A DNA stretch of 64,000 nucleotides from Streptomyces triticagri (GTDB lineage Bacteria; Actinomycetota; Actinomycetes; Streptomycetales; Streptomycetaceae): positions 62,001-126,000 of the forward strand of contig NZ_QUAK01000194.1 in assembly GCF_003429565.1 (NCBI RefSeq). The letters run 5' to 3'. Positions 53,138-60,326 of this stretch are shown here, in pieces. The number at the start of each line of letters is the position of its first letter. The first letter of the stretch is position 1. The position numbers and the translations under genes were made by a program. The notes below the pieces were generated by a model. That model worked only from the letters and a program-made list of their open reading frames with translations. It did not search any database and had not been told where the DNA came from.

Positions 53138-53325
53138 CCAGCGAGCCAGACCGCGAAGCCACGATGGTGGCCATCGACGGCCGCGACGCCCTGGCGTTCG
53201 TCATCATCCGCCCCGCAGACGACGGGAAAATCTCCGTCGAAGCCGCGGCCAAGGCCCTGTCCAAACACGAAGCGGCACGAGTCCTGCGGCACGTCGCCGC
53301 CCTGTGGGACGAGGAAGACCAATGA
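53134..53325 (+). CDS. small phage protein, unknown
   Basis: The 63-residue protein (GTG at 53134, overlapping the previous stop) reads VTSEPDREATMVAIDGRDAL and ends in a helix (AAKALSKHEAARVLRHVAAL). No domain is recognised. It is part of the overlapping early gene chain. Confidence 0.65.
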   Translation: MTSEPDREATMVAIDGRDALAFVIIRPADDGKISVEAAAKALSKHEAARVLRHVAALWDEEDQ

Positions 53326-53561
53326 CCGATCCCGACACCCCATCGGACTGCGAGCACGTCTACGAGATCCACACCCGCGGCGGCCATCCGCTGCACATCC
53401 GCACCTGCGCCATCTGCCACCTCGTCGACTGGGCCGACCTCGACCAACAGGCCGACGAGATCTTCGACACCGGCTGGGAACTCGGCGCCGCCCACGCCAC
53501 CACCGCCGTCCTGAGTGAAACGCGCCGCGGCCGGCGCTGGCCCTGGAGCCGAAACCGATGA
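53322..53561 (+). CDS. small phage protein with zinc-ribbon-like Cys/His
   Basis: The 79-residue protein (ATG at 53322, ATGA overlap) has Cys and His at DCEHVYEIHTRGGHPLHIRT followed by CAICHLVDWADLD, a likely metal site. The end is a basic tail (RRGRRWPWSRNR). Function unknown. Confidence 0.7.
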   Translation: MTDPDTPSDCEHVYEIHTRGGHPLHIRTCAICHLVDWADLDQQADEIFDTGWELGAAHATTAVLSETRRGRRWPWSRNR

Positions 53562-53815
53562 CGACCAGGAGCCCGCTCGACCTGCGCCCTGGCGAACCGT
53601 GGGACGTCACCTGCCACGCCTGCCCCGTCCCCGTACAAGGCGGCTGGATAGGCCTGCGCGAGCACTACACCGTCTGCCACCCCGACCGCCGGCCACCGCG
53701 AATACCCCGACCACGAACCGCACCGTGCACCACCGCCCGGCCGCCGATCCCTCAACGGTCCGCCCAGCCCAGCCTCTTCGACCTCGATGAGCCAGAAAGG
53801 CCGCCCCCATCGTGA
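53558..53815 (+). CDS. small phage protein with C2H2-type finger
   Basis: The 85-residue protein (ATG overlapping the previous stop) contains VTCHACPVPVQGGWIGLREH followed by YTVCH: Cys-x2-Cys, a short loop and His-x4-His, the pattern of a classical zinc finger. The remainder is Pro/Arg-rich. It may bind DNA or protein; this is inference. Confidence 0.65.
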   Translation: MTTRSPLDLRPGEPWDVTCHACPVPVQGGWIGLREHYTVCHPDRRPPRIPRPRTAPCTTARPPIPQRSAQPSLFDLDEPERPPPS

Positions 53816-54159
53816 GTACCCCGGAGAAATGGGCGCGCGTCACCCGCGCCCTCACCGACGTAGAACCCGCCAGGCAGGCCTGGACCGACCATCCTGGGCC
53901 CGACACCGGCCGCGCTCTCCACGACGCCCTCACCGACGCAGCAGCAGCCGTCCACGCCCTCTACAACCCCAACCGGCACCCCACCGAGACCGGCTGCACC
54001 CGCCACCCCACAGGGCCAGTCGACCGCGCCGGCATCGACTCAGGCGAAGGACCCTGCCTGCGCTGTAACCAGGAACGCCGCCGCGCCCGCGCCGTCGCGG
54101 ACGGATCCGCCGGCCGTCGCCTCATGGACGGCATCCCGCCCCAGCCCCACCGCGACTGA
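53812..54159 (+). CDS. small phage protein, unknown
   Basis: The 115-residue protein (GTG at 53812, overlapping) begins with a helical stretch (EKWARVTRALTDVEPARQAW) and has Cys residues at GCTRHPTG and PCLRCNQERR that could bind zinc. It ends 15 bases before the next gene. No family recognised. Confidence 0.65.
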   Translation: MSTPEKWARVTRALTDVEPARQAWTDHPGPDTGRALHDALTDAAAAVHALYNPNRHPTETGCTRHPTGPVDRAGIDSGEGPCLRCNQERRRARAVADGSAGRRLMDGIPPQPHRD

Positions 54160-54174
54160 ACCAGGAGGCCGCCC

Positions 54175-54741
54175 GTGAGCCGCCACAAGCCGAACAAGCC
54201 CCGCCGCGAGCGCCCCGCACCGGAGCGTGACTCCGTGTGGGTCGAGTCCGACGTCACCAGCGACGGCGTCTACGTCGTAGCCGTGCGCTACGGCATGGAC
54301 TGCGTCCGCTCCCTGAACCGCAGCGAGGCGTACGACCACGCCGGTGCGGTCCTGGCCGCAGCGCAGCGCGCCGAGCACGACTGCGCCGTGGCACGGCAGT
54401 TGATGAAAATCACCGGCCTTGCCCTGGATGAGGTAGCCCTCATGATCAGGGAACTCCGGGCAGACCGTCCGCCGCTCGACGCTGCAGCTCTCGCGCCCCT
54501 GTGGCTCGAGCCCGGCATCAACCAGGAGACCCGGCCGTTCCTCGTTCTGCACGCCGACGGACAGCAGGTCGGCCAGTGGACCGTCGGCGACGCCCGGCAG
54601 CACGCCCTGTACGTCCTGGAGGCCCTGGAGGCCGCAGACCTGGATGCCGCCTACCTGCGCTACCTCGTCGGGAAGATCGGCATCGACGACAACCGGGCCC
54701 GCCAAGCCATCGGCGACCTCGCCAACTATCGGCAGAGGTGA
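54175..54741 (+). CDS. phage protein, unknown
   Basis: The 188-residue protein begins SRHKPNKPRRERPAPERDSV and seems to hold two alpha-beta repeats of similar pattern (VAVRYGMDCVRSLNRSEAYD and HADGQQVGQWTVGDARQHAL), each followed by helices. The internal repeat suggests duplication. GTG start follows AACCAGGAGGCCG. Function unknown. Confidence 0.7.
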   Translation: MSRHKPNKPRRERPAPERDSVWVESDVTSDGVYVVAVRYGMDCVRSLNRSEAYDHAGAVLAAAQRAEHDCAVARQLMKITGLALDEVALMIRELRADRPPLDAAALAPLWLEPGINQETRPFLVLHADGQQVGQWTVGDARQHALYVLEALEAADLDAAYLRYLVGKIGIDDNRARQAIGDLANYRQR

Positions 54742-54743
54742 TC

Positions 54744-55193
54744 ATGGGACTCCACATCGCCCGCTACACCTGCCCGGTCTGCCAGGGCGAACCCCACGCG
54801 AGCGCCTGCCTCTACTGCCACCGCAGCGGCCTCACCGACGACGTCGAAGGCTGGGACCCCGAGGACTACACCGAAGCCCCGCGGCCACCGGCCGTGATGC
54901 GCTCGCCGTGCGGGGACTGCGCGTTCCGAACCGGGAGTCCCGAGCAGGAGACCGACTACGAACTGAACGCCCTGCGCAGCCGGGAGCGGGTCTTCTACTG
55001 CCACCACGGCATGCCCCTGATCGACGGCTCGTACCAGCCCGTCGCCGAACTGGACGGCGTCCCGGTCGGGTACATGGTGTGCGCCGGCTGGTGGGCGTCC
55101 GTCACCGGCGCAGCCCCGCCGGCCACGCCGTACCGGGAATCCCCGGCCGAGCGGCGGCAGGCCTCCACCCCGACGCCACCCCAGGAGCAGTGA
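54744..55193 (+). CDS. phage protein with several Cys motifs
   Basis: The 149-residue protein has CPVCQGEPHASACLYCHRSG near the start, a CGDCAFR motif and CHHGMPL, so probably one or two metal sites. It resembles small phage proteins of unknown role in streptomycetes. The ATG at 54744 has AGAGG upstream; the in-frame GTG at 54738, overlapping the previous stop, is also possible. Confidence 0.7.
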   Translation: MGLHIARYTCPVCQGEPHASACLYCHRSGLTDDVEGWDPEDYTEAPRPPAVMRSPCGDCAFRTGSPEQETDYELNALRSRERVFYCHHGMPLIDGSYQPVAELDGVPVGYMVCAGWWASVTGAAPPATPYRESPAERRQASTPTPPQEQ

Positions 55194-55196
55194 CGC

Positions 55197-55349
55197 GTGC
55201 GCATCTTCTACGACACCGAGTTCCACGAGAACGGCAGCACCATCGGCCTCCTGGTGCGCGCGCAGGCCTTGGACCAGGTCGGCGGCGCAGAGTGCGACGC
55301 GCCGCCTGCCACGGAGACCGACGTCGTGCGCCAGGCCGAGACGTCGTGA
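55197..55349 (+). pseudogene. truncated DEDDh exonuclease-like ORF
   Basis: The first ~16 codons (VRIFYDTEFHENGSTIGLLV) match the N-terminus of the DEDDh 3'-5' exoribonuclease family, including the catalytic Asp and Glu of the YDTEF motif. After that the similarity stops and the frame ends at 50 residues, while the family is about 160-200. I read it as a remnant of a nuclease gene joined to unrelated sequence, although an expressed short peptide is possible. GTG start. Confidence 0.55.
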
Positions 55350-55705
55350 CGGGGCCGGCCGCCGACTCCCCCGACGGGCAGGCCCGGGTCCGGCAAGGCC
55401 GGTGCAGGTTCGAACGCTGCCCGGCCTGCGGCACACCGACCCACGTTCACCCCGGCATCGATGGCCGCGAGATCGCTCTGCAGCCCGGAAACCATCCTGC
55501 CGGGCTGCTGCCTCCCCGAAACTTGCGGCATCTTTCGCACGGCATCGTCTACCCGGGCGCCGACCCGCGCGAGTACGGCACCGCGCGGATCGAGCACGTG
55601 AGCATCTGTTTGTCCCTGCCACGCCCGGCCCATCCTGTCCTCGCAGAGCTGTGGCGCGCCCTCTCGCTGCGCGCGGCATGCGAGCGGAACGCGAACCGTC
55701 GGTGA
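55346..55705 (+). CDS. DUF6083-like phage protein
   Basis: The 119-residue protein (GTG overlapping the previous stop) has RCPACGTPTHVHPGIDGREI, then HLSHGIVYPGADP and a final helix; the CPACGT zinc-knuckle and HGIVYPG pattern are those of DUF6083 proteins of streptomycetes. Function unknown. It ends the overlapping early gene chain. Confidence 0.6.
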   Translation: MTGPAADSPDGQARVRQGRCRFERCPACGTPTHVHPGIDGREIALQPGNHPAGLLPPRNLRHLSHGIVYPGADPREYGTARIEHVSICLSLPRPAHPVLAELWRALSLRAACERNANRR

Positions 55706-56095
55706 CCGCCGGGCGCAAGTTCCGGCAACTTCCGTCCACGAGTCGTCAACTCGTTTGATTTACACCAGGCTCTCCGTTGTCAGCTCCGGATGCCGAGTGC
55801 CTGCCGCGGCACGCGCGGGGCGGGCGCAATGGTCCACCCTGGCTCACCTCCCGTGAGCCAGTTCAGGTAAGGACGACGACGGATCCTGAGTCCCGTGGTC
55901 TACTCCCGAAGTGCACGCGGTCGGTGAATGTTCTACAAACTCTCGGACTTTCTGTACATGAACTCACGACCCCTTTTTTGGGTGAAGCATGGCCGCGCAG
56001 TGCACGGATGCGCACTGAAGCGCGCAAGAGTCGTGTGTCACCACAGTGCAACTTTGCAAAGTGGGGCACTTGCACTTCGAGGAGGTTCTCACGCC
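55706..56095. other. non-coding stretch before a stand-alone gene
   Basis: This 390-base stretch has lower GC than its surroundings (TTCTACAAACTCTCGGACTT, CCTTTTTTGGG) and no convincing gene. Its right end holds the symmetrical element at 56046-56075. A terminator for the early genes may lie near 55970 (ACCCCTTTTTTGGGT). Confidence 0.5.
56046..56075. promoter_or_regulatory. symmetrical operator-like element before the 186-residue gene
   Basis: GTGCAA (56046-56051) and TTGCAC (56070-56075) are inverted, and the palindrome CTTTGCAAAG (56052-56061) lies between. The ribosome site GGAGG follows at 56081, so a protein bound here would block transcription or translation of the next gene. The binding protein is unknown. 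Confidence 0.45.
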
Positions 56096-56656
56096 ATGGC
56101 CCAACGCATGGCCGTCGCGGCAGGGAGCGACACCGATCAACTACTGCGCTGCCTGCTGAATATCAACGCACACCACGACAGCGACCGGATGCTGCTGCCG
56201 GTCACCGCGTACGTACTCGACTGGGAGGCACTCGAAACCATCCCGTCCGGCGGCATGGTCACCGGACGGCTCCACCCCAGTGCCGAGCAACTCACTGATC
56301 TGGCACAGCTCGACGCCCACACCAGCCACACCGTCCCGACGTCTCTCGAACTTGCCGAGAACACGGCGTACGCCGACCGGAAGAACGGACGCGTCGGCGC
56401 AGCCCTGGTCCTGGAGATCGACGACGGCGCGCTCGTCGGCCTAGGGGAGGGCCCGGCCCGGCAGGTGTTCGCGGTCGACTACGGCGGGACCGTTGCAACT
56501 CTTCTGAAACCGTCGAGCGGAGAGATGTCATGGTTCATCCAGCCCCCTGCGGAGCCTGGATACGGTGACCCCCCAGCTGGGGTCGACTATCTCTCTATTG
56601 GTTCTCAGGTACTGTCGCTAGCCCTTTCGTACGTACACCAGGACGTCAACGACTGA
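56096..56656 (+). CDS. stand-alone prophage gene, candidate moron
   Basis: The 186-residue protein has an N-terminal helical part (DTDQLLRCLLNINAHHDSDR), beta-rich middle (VGAALVLEIDDGALVGLGEG) and no signal peptide. I do not recognise a family. It stands alone between a symmetrical operator-like site with a good ribosome site and a strong terminator, apart from early and head genes, as lysogen-expressed cargo genes do. The ATG at 56096 lies 10 bases after GGAGG. Confidence 0.6.
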   Translation: MAQRMAVAAGSDTDQLLRCLLNINAHHDSDRMLLPVTAYVLDWEALETIPSGGMVTGRLHPSAEQLTDLAQLDAHTSHTVPTSLELAENTAYADRKNGRVGAALVLEIDDGALVGLGEGPARQVFAVDYGGTVATLLKPSSGEMSWFIQPPAEPGYGDPPAGVDYLSIGSQVLSLALSYVHQDVND

Positions 56657-56966
56657 GTCGCATTCATTGTTCGACCCGGGTCCCCGCCAGGCTAATTGGC
56701 GGGGACCCGGTCGTTTCACCCAACACTTTCCGGCTGAGAGCGCTCCCTGGTACCCCGAAGGCGATACCCGATAGAGACAAACCTTCGATAGAGAGTTGAC
56801 GCTCCGTCATCTGATCCTGCCTGCATTCGCCGGGTGTGTAGGGCGATCAGGCTCGCTCCCGCGGCAGCGCCATCTGCCATCCCGCCTCGCACACCACGCA
56901 CGGCGAAGGTTCGCGGCACGCACCGGACGCGCGAACCGATAGGCACGTGCGAACATTTGGCGTGTT
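56657..56966. other. non-coding stretch before the terminase genes
   Basis: After the terminator there are about 250 bases without a gene. They contain relatively AT-rich patches (ACCCGATAGAGACAAACC, CTTCGATAGAGAGTTGACG); TTGACG at 56796 could be a -35 box. The late promoter and the packaging site may lie here. No tRNA structure was found. Confidence 0.45.
56672..56717 (+). terminator. strong hairpin terminator
   Basis: CCGGGTCCCCGCCA (56676-56689) pairs perfectly with TGGCGGGGACCCGG (56697-56710), extended by CGAC/GTCG past one bulge, with a 7-base loop and TTTC following. It isolates the 186-residue gene from the head genes. Confidence 0.85.
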
Positions 56967-57467
56967 ATGCCCGCATCGAAAGCGAAACAGGCCGAGGTCG
57001 CCCTGCGCCGAAGCAAGGCGATCCGCATGCGCCTGTCCGGCGCCGACTACGAGACCATCGCCACCGACCTCGGCTACGCCTCCCGCGGCGCCGCCTGCAC
57101 CGACATCTCCCGCGCCCTGAAGACCTGGCGCGAACAGGAGCAGCAGGACGCCGAAGAGTTGGTCCAGGTCGAATCACTGCGCCTGGAGCACCTCCAGGCC
57201 GCCCTGTGGCCGGCAGCGCTCGCCGGTGAGATCAAGGCCGTCGAGGCCAGCCTGAAGATCATGGACCGTCGCGCGCGGCTCCTCGGCCTCGACCGCCCCG
57301 GCAAGGTCGCCGTCGAAGGCGTCCCCGGCGGCGCACCGATCGCGCTGGCCGGCCCCATGGGGGAGGCCGAGCGCCTCGCTGAACTCCAAGCCGTCGTCGC
57401 CCAGATCGCCCCCGACGCGGGCGCCCTGGCGGACATCGACCCCGTCGACCTCGAAGGCGATCAGTAG
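56967..57467 (+). CDS. phage terminase small subunit-like protein
   Basis: The 166-residue protein has a helix-turn-helix (GADYETIATDLGYASRGAAC, residues ~25-45) followed by a long coiled coil, the layout of small terminases that recognise the packaging site. It lies directly upstream of the large terminase. ATG at 56967 with no strong ribosome site; it may be leaderless or start elsewhere. Confidence 0.7.
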   Translation: MPASKAKQAEVALRRSKAIRMRLSGADYETIATDLGYASRGAACTDISRALKTWREQEQQDAEELVQVESLRLEHLQAALWPAALAGEIKAVEASLKIMDRRARLLGLDRPGKVAVEGVPGGAPIALAGPMGEAERLAELQAVVAQIAPDAGALADIDPVDLEGDQ

Positions 57468-57559
57468 CCTGAGCATCCAGTCACCGCTGGTTGCCAAGGG
57501 CCGGGTGCACAATCCCCACCCACGGGTGGGCGCTTGTGCGTGCCCGGAGGTGAACCGCG

Positions 57560-59080
57560 GTGGCGGAGCGGCAGACCCGCGCCGACGAGCAGCGCGCACG
57601 CCTGCGCGCCCTCGCGGCCCTCGCCTCTCCGGCGATGATGGGCCGCTACTGCCGCTCCCGTGCGTACGCTCTGCCCGCGCACGTGAAGGTCATCAGCCGC
57701 GCGCTGACCGGCCTCGGCCGCGACTACGACCGGCTGCTGATCACCTGCCCGCCCCAGGTCGGCAAGTCCCTGTCGCTGGAGAACTGGGTCATGTGGTGGC
57801 TCGCCCACCACCCCACCCACCGGGTCGGCTACTCGACGCACAACCGCGACCTCGCTCTCAGGGCGGGCCGCAACGTCCGCGCCCTCGTGCGCGAGCACGG
57901 CCTGGCCTTCGGTCTCGGCCTCGACCGGGAGGCGGCCGCTGCGCACGACTGGTGGCTGGCCACCGGCGGGGGAATGCGTTCCGTGCAGTGCGGCGGCGGC
58001 TGGACAGGCCAGCGCCTGGACGCCGGCGTCCTCGACGACCCGCTGAAGGACCGCCGAGCTGCCGACTCCCGCCGGGAGCGCGACATCATCTGGGACTGGA
58101 TGTCCTCCACCTACCTCCGGCGCCTCCAGCCCGGCGCCCCGTTCTGCCTGACCCAGACCAGATGGCACGAGGACGACCCGCCCGCCCGCTGCCTCGAGCT
58201 CGAAGGCCGCGTGGAAGACGGCGGACGATGGGTCGTCGTCCACCTCCCGGCCATCGCCGACCCCTCGATCACCGGCCCAGACCTCCTCGGCCGTAAGGCC
58301 GGCGCCCCGCTCACGCACCCGACGATCCCCGACGAGGACACCGAAGCCCTCGCCGCGCACTGGGAGGAGCAGCGCCGCACCACCACCCCCCGCGACTGGG
58401 GCGCGCTCTACCAGGGCAACCCGCGCCCCCGCGAAGGCGCCCTCATCACCCACGACCAGCTCAAGGCGCTGCGGCTGCGCGCCGGCGAGAAGGCGCCGGC
58501 GGCCGAGCGGACAGCGGTCGCGATCGACCCCTCCGGCGGCGGCCGCGACACCGCCGGCATCATCGCCGGATTCCTCGGCACCGACAGCCGGCTGTATGTG
58601 ACGCACGACCGCACCCGCGCCTGTTCCTCGCAGGAGTGGTCCCGCACCGCCTGCCTGCTGGCGTACGAGACCGGGGCCGGAATGTTCCTCATCGAGCGGT
58701 ACGGCGGCGACTCGGCCACGCTGATCCTGCGCACCGCGTGGGACGCGCTGCAGCGCGAGGGCACCATTCCCGCGGACCGGCCCTGCCCGTACCTGGGGGA
58801 GAAGACCGCGAAGGCCGGCAAGCTCGACCGGGCCGAGCCGATCGCGCAGCAGATGCGCGAAGGCCGCATCCGCACCCTCGGCGTCCTGCCGGAGTGGGAA
58901 GACGAGTGGGCGACCTGGCAGCCCGGCTCGGATTCCCCGGGGCGCGTGGACGCGACCGCGTACCTGGCGTATGGGCTGCTGAAAGTCCCCGGGGCGCAGA
59001 AGCTGGTCGGCACGGCCGCGGGAACGTCGCTCACGGCCGTGGCCGCGTCGGGGATGGGGTCGCTCGGCCGTGGCCGGTGA
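57560..59080 (+). CDS. phage terminase large subunit
   Basis: The large terminase pumps DNA into the capsid and cuts it. The 506-residue protein has Walker A (LLITCPPQVGKSLSLENW, Lys at residue 69), a Walker B region (LDAGVLDDPLKD), a coupling motif (LTQTRWHEDD), and a RuvC-like nuclease domain starting AVAIDPSGGGRDTAG with later RYGGDSATLI. GTG at 57560 follows GGAGGTGAACC. It reads towards the portal gene. Confidence 0.9.
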   Translation: MAERQTRADEQRARLRALAALASPAMMGRYCRSRAYALPAHVKVISRALTGLGRDYDRLLITCPPQVGKSLSLENWVMWWLAHHPTHRVGYSTHNRDLALRAGRNVRALVREHGLAFGLGLDREAAAAHDWWLATGGGMRSVQCGGGWTGQRLDAGVLDDPLKDRRAADSRRERDIIWDWMSSTYLRRLQPGAPFCLTQTRWHEDDPPARCLELEGRVEDGGRWVVVHLPAIADPSITGPDLLGRKAGAPLTHPTIPDEDTEALAAHWEEQRRTTTPRDWGALYQGNPRPREGALITHDQLKALRLRAGEKAPAAERTAVAIDPSGGGRDTAGIIAGFLGTDSRLYVTHDRTRACSSQEWSRTACLLAYETGAGMFLIERYGGDSATLILRTAWDALQREGTIPADRPCPYLGEKTAKAGKLDRAEPIAQQMREGRIRTLGVLPEWEDEWATWQPGSDSPGRVDATAYLAYGLLKVPGAQKLVGTAAGTSLTAVAASGMGSLGRGR

Positions 59081-59201
59081 CGGTTCCACCCTCGGGGCGG
59101 GTGTGACCGGCAGCACAAACGCACTGGTCAGAGTGGATTGGATCAAGATGTCCGGTTTACGGTGCGGGCTCACATCGATCACGCGAAGGAACCCGTGCGC
59201 C

Positions 59202-59735
59202 ATGGCCCGCCCCGACATCGACGCCGCCGTCAAGAAGCTCCCCTGGGGCATGGCGACAAGCCACCGCAGCCAGATCGAACGCCTGCCCAAGGCGCTCATG
59301 GACGGGGAGGCCGTCGAGGAGATCGTGGTGGGCGAGTACGGAAGCCACCGCAACAAGCACGGCCTCCTCGTCCTCACCAGCGCCCGCCTCCTCCTCGTCC
59401 GCTCCGGGCTCGTCAACCAGGAGATCGAGGAGTTCCACTTCAACCGGATCTCCTCCGTGGAGCTGAAGGCGGGATTCACCGACACGGTCACCATCCACGC
59501 GTCCGGGAACACCGCCGAGTTCAAGAAGGTCCCCGCCGGCTCGGCCAAGGCCCTGCGCGACCGGCTCTCCATGATCCTCGCCCAGGGCGGCACACCGCCC
59601 CCGCAGCCCGAGGCGCCGGCGTCCAGCGCAGACGTCACGAGCCGGCTGCAGACCCTCGACCAGCTCCTGGCGGCCGGCGTCATCACCGACGCCGAGCACC
59701 AGCAGCAGCGCGCACAGGTCATCCAGAGCATCTGA
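59202..59735 (+). CDS. PH-like and SHOCT-domain protein in the head region
   Basis: The 177-residue protein has a bacterial PH-like fold (EEIVVGEYGSHRNKHGLLVL, LLLVRSGLVNQEIEEFHFNR) and a C-terminal SHOCT-like motif (QTLDQLLAAGVITDAEHQQQ). Such proteins are host-like rather than structural, and this one interrupts the terminase-portal order, with its own ribosome site (AAGGA, 12 bases upstream of the ATG at 59202) after a 121-base gap that could hold a promoter. It is a candidate cargo gene. The upstream frame is open to 59070. Confidence 0.75.
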   Translation: MARPDIDAAVKKLPWGMATSHRSQIERLPKALMDGEAVEEIVVGEYGSHRNKHGLLVLTSARLLLVRSGLVNQEIEEFHFNRISSVELKAGFTDTVTIHASGNTAEFKKVPAGSAKALRDRLSMILAQGGTPPPQPEAPASSADVTSRLQTLDQLLAAGVITDAEHQQQRAQVIQSI

Positions 59736-59842
59736 CGGCCGAACTCCGCCGGGCCTGCACCCTCTTGGGGTGCGGGCCCGATGTGCGGGTGGCCCCATTC
59801 CACTTACGCTACGCCTCGTAGCGAAACGGCTACGATCTACGC

Positions 59843-60298
59843 ATGACGTGGACCCTGGCCGTGATCGGGCTGCTCACCTTCGGCGCCGCCGCGCGCCTGA
59901 CCCGCCTGGTCACCACGGACACCCTCACCGCCCCCCTCCGCGAACACCTCGCCCGCCGCTCCGGCACCGCCCAGCTCGCCGCCGTCGCAGCGCGCACCAA
60001 ACCCAAGAAGGACCAGGACAAGGCCGAGCAGGCACGCCTGGACCGCCGCGTATCACGCCGCCAGACGACCCTCGGCTTCGCGACCTGTGACTGGTGCGTC
60101 GGTTTCTGGGCCAGCGCCCTCACCTTCGCGCTGCTGTTCCGCTACAACTCCGGCGCCTGGCCCTGGGACTTCAACGCCGTGCAGACCTTCCTGTACGCCA
60201 TCACCGTCCTGGCCTCCTCGTACCTGATCGGCCTCGCCGCCGAAGTCCTGCCCGATGGCCACGCCGGCACCGACCCGGCCGAGACCGCGGCATCCTGA
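59843..60298 (+). CDS. DUF1360 membrane protein
   Basis: The 151-residue protein has an N-terminal hydrophobic segment (TLAVIGLLTFGAAARLTRLV), the CDWCVGFWAS motif typical of DUF1360 and a second membrane region (FLYAITVLASSYLIGLAAEV). DUF1360 proteins are found in phages and Bacillus; their function is unknown. ATG at 59843. Confidence 0.8.
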   Translation: MTWTLAVIGLLTFGAAARLTRLVTTDTLTAPLREHLARRSGTAQLAAVAARTKPKKDQDKAEQARLDRRVSRRQTTLGFATCDWCVGFWASALTFALLFRYNSGAWPWDFNAVQTFLYAITVLASSYLIGLAAEVLPDGHAGTDPAETAAS

Positions 60299-60326
60299 AC
60301 CCGACAGGCCCAGGGGGCATGAGCTG

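Noticed and set aside
56716..56946. Minus-strand open frame of 76 codons
   Set aside because: It has no ribosome site, no domain and is placed among plus-strand phage genes.
56717..56966. tRNA gene or attachment site before the terminase genes
   Set aside because: No cloverleaf, T-loop GTTCGA motif or acceptor stem could be formed.
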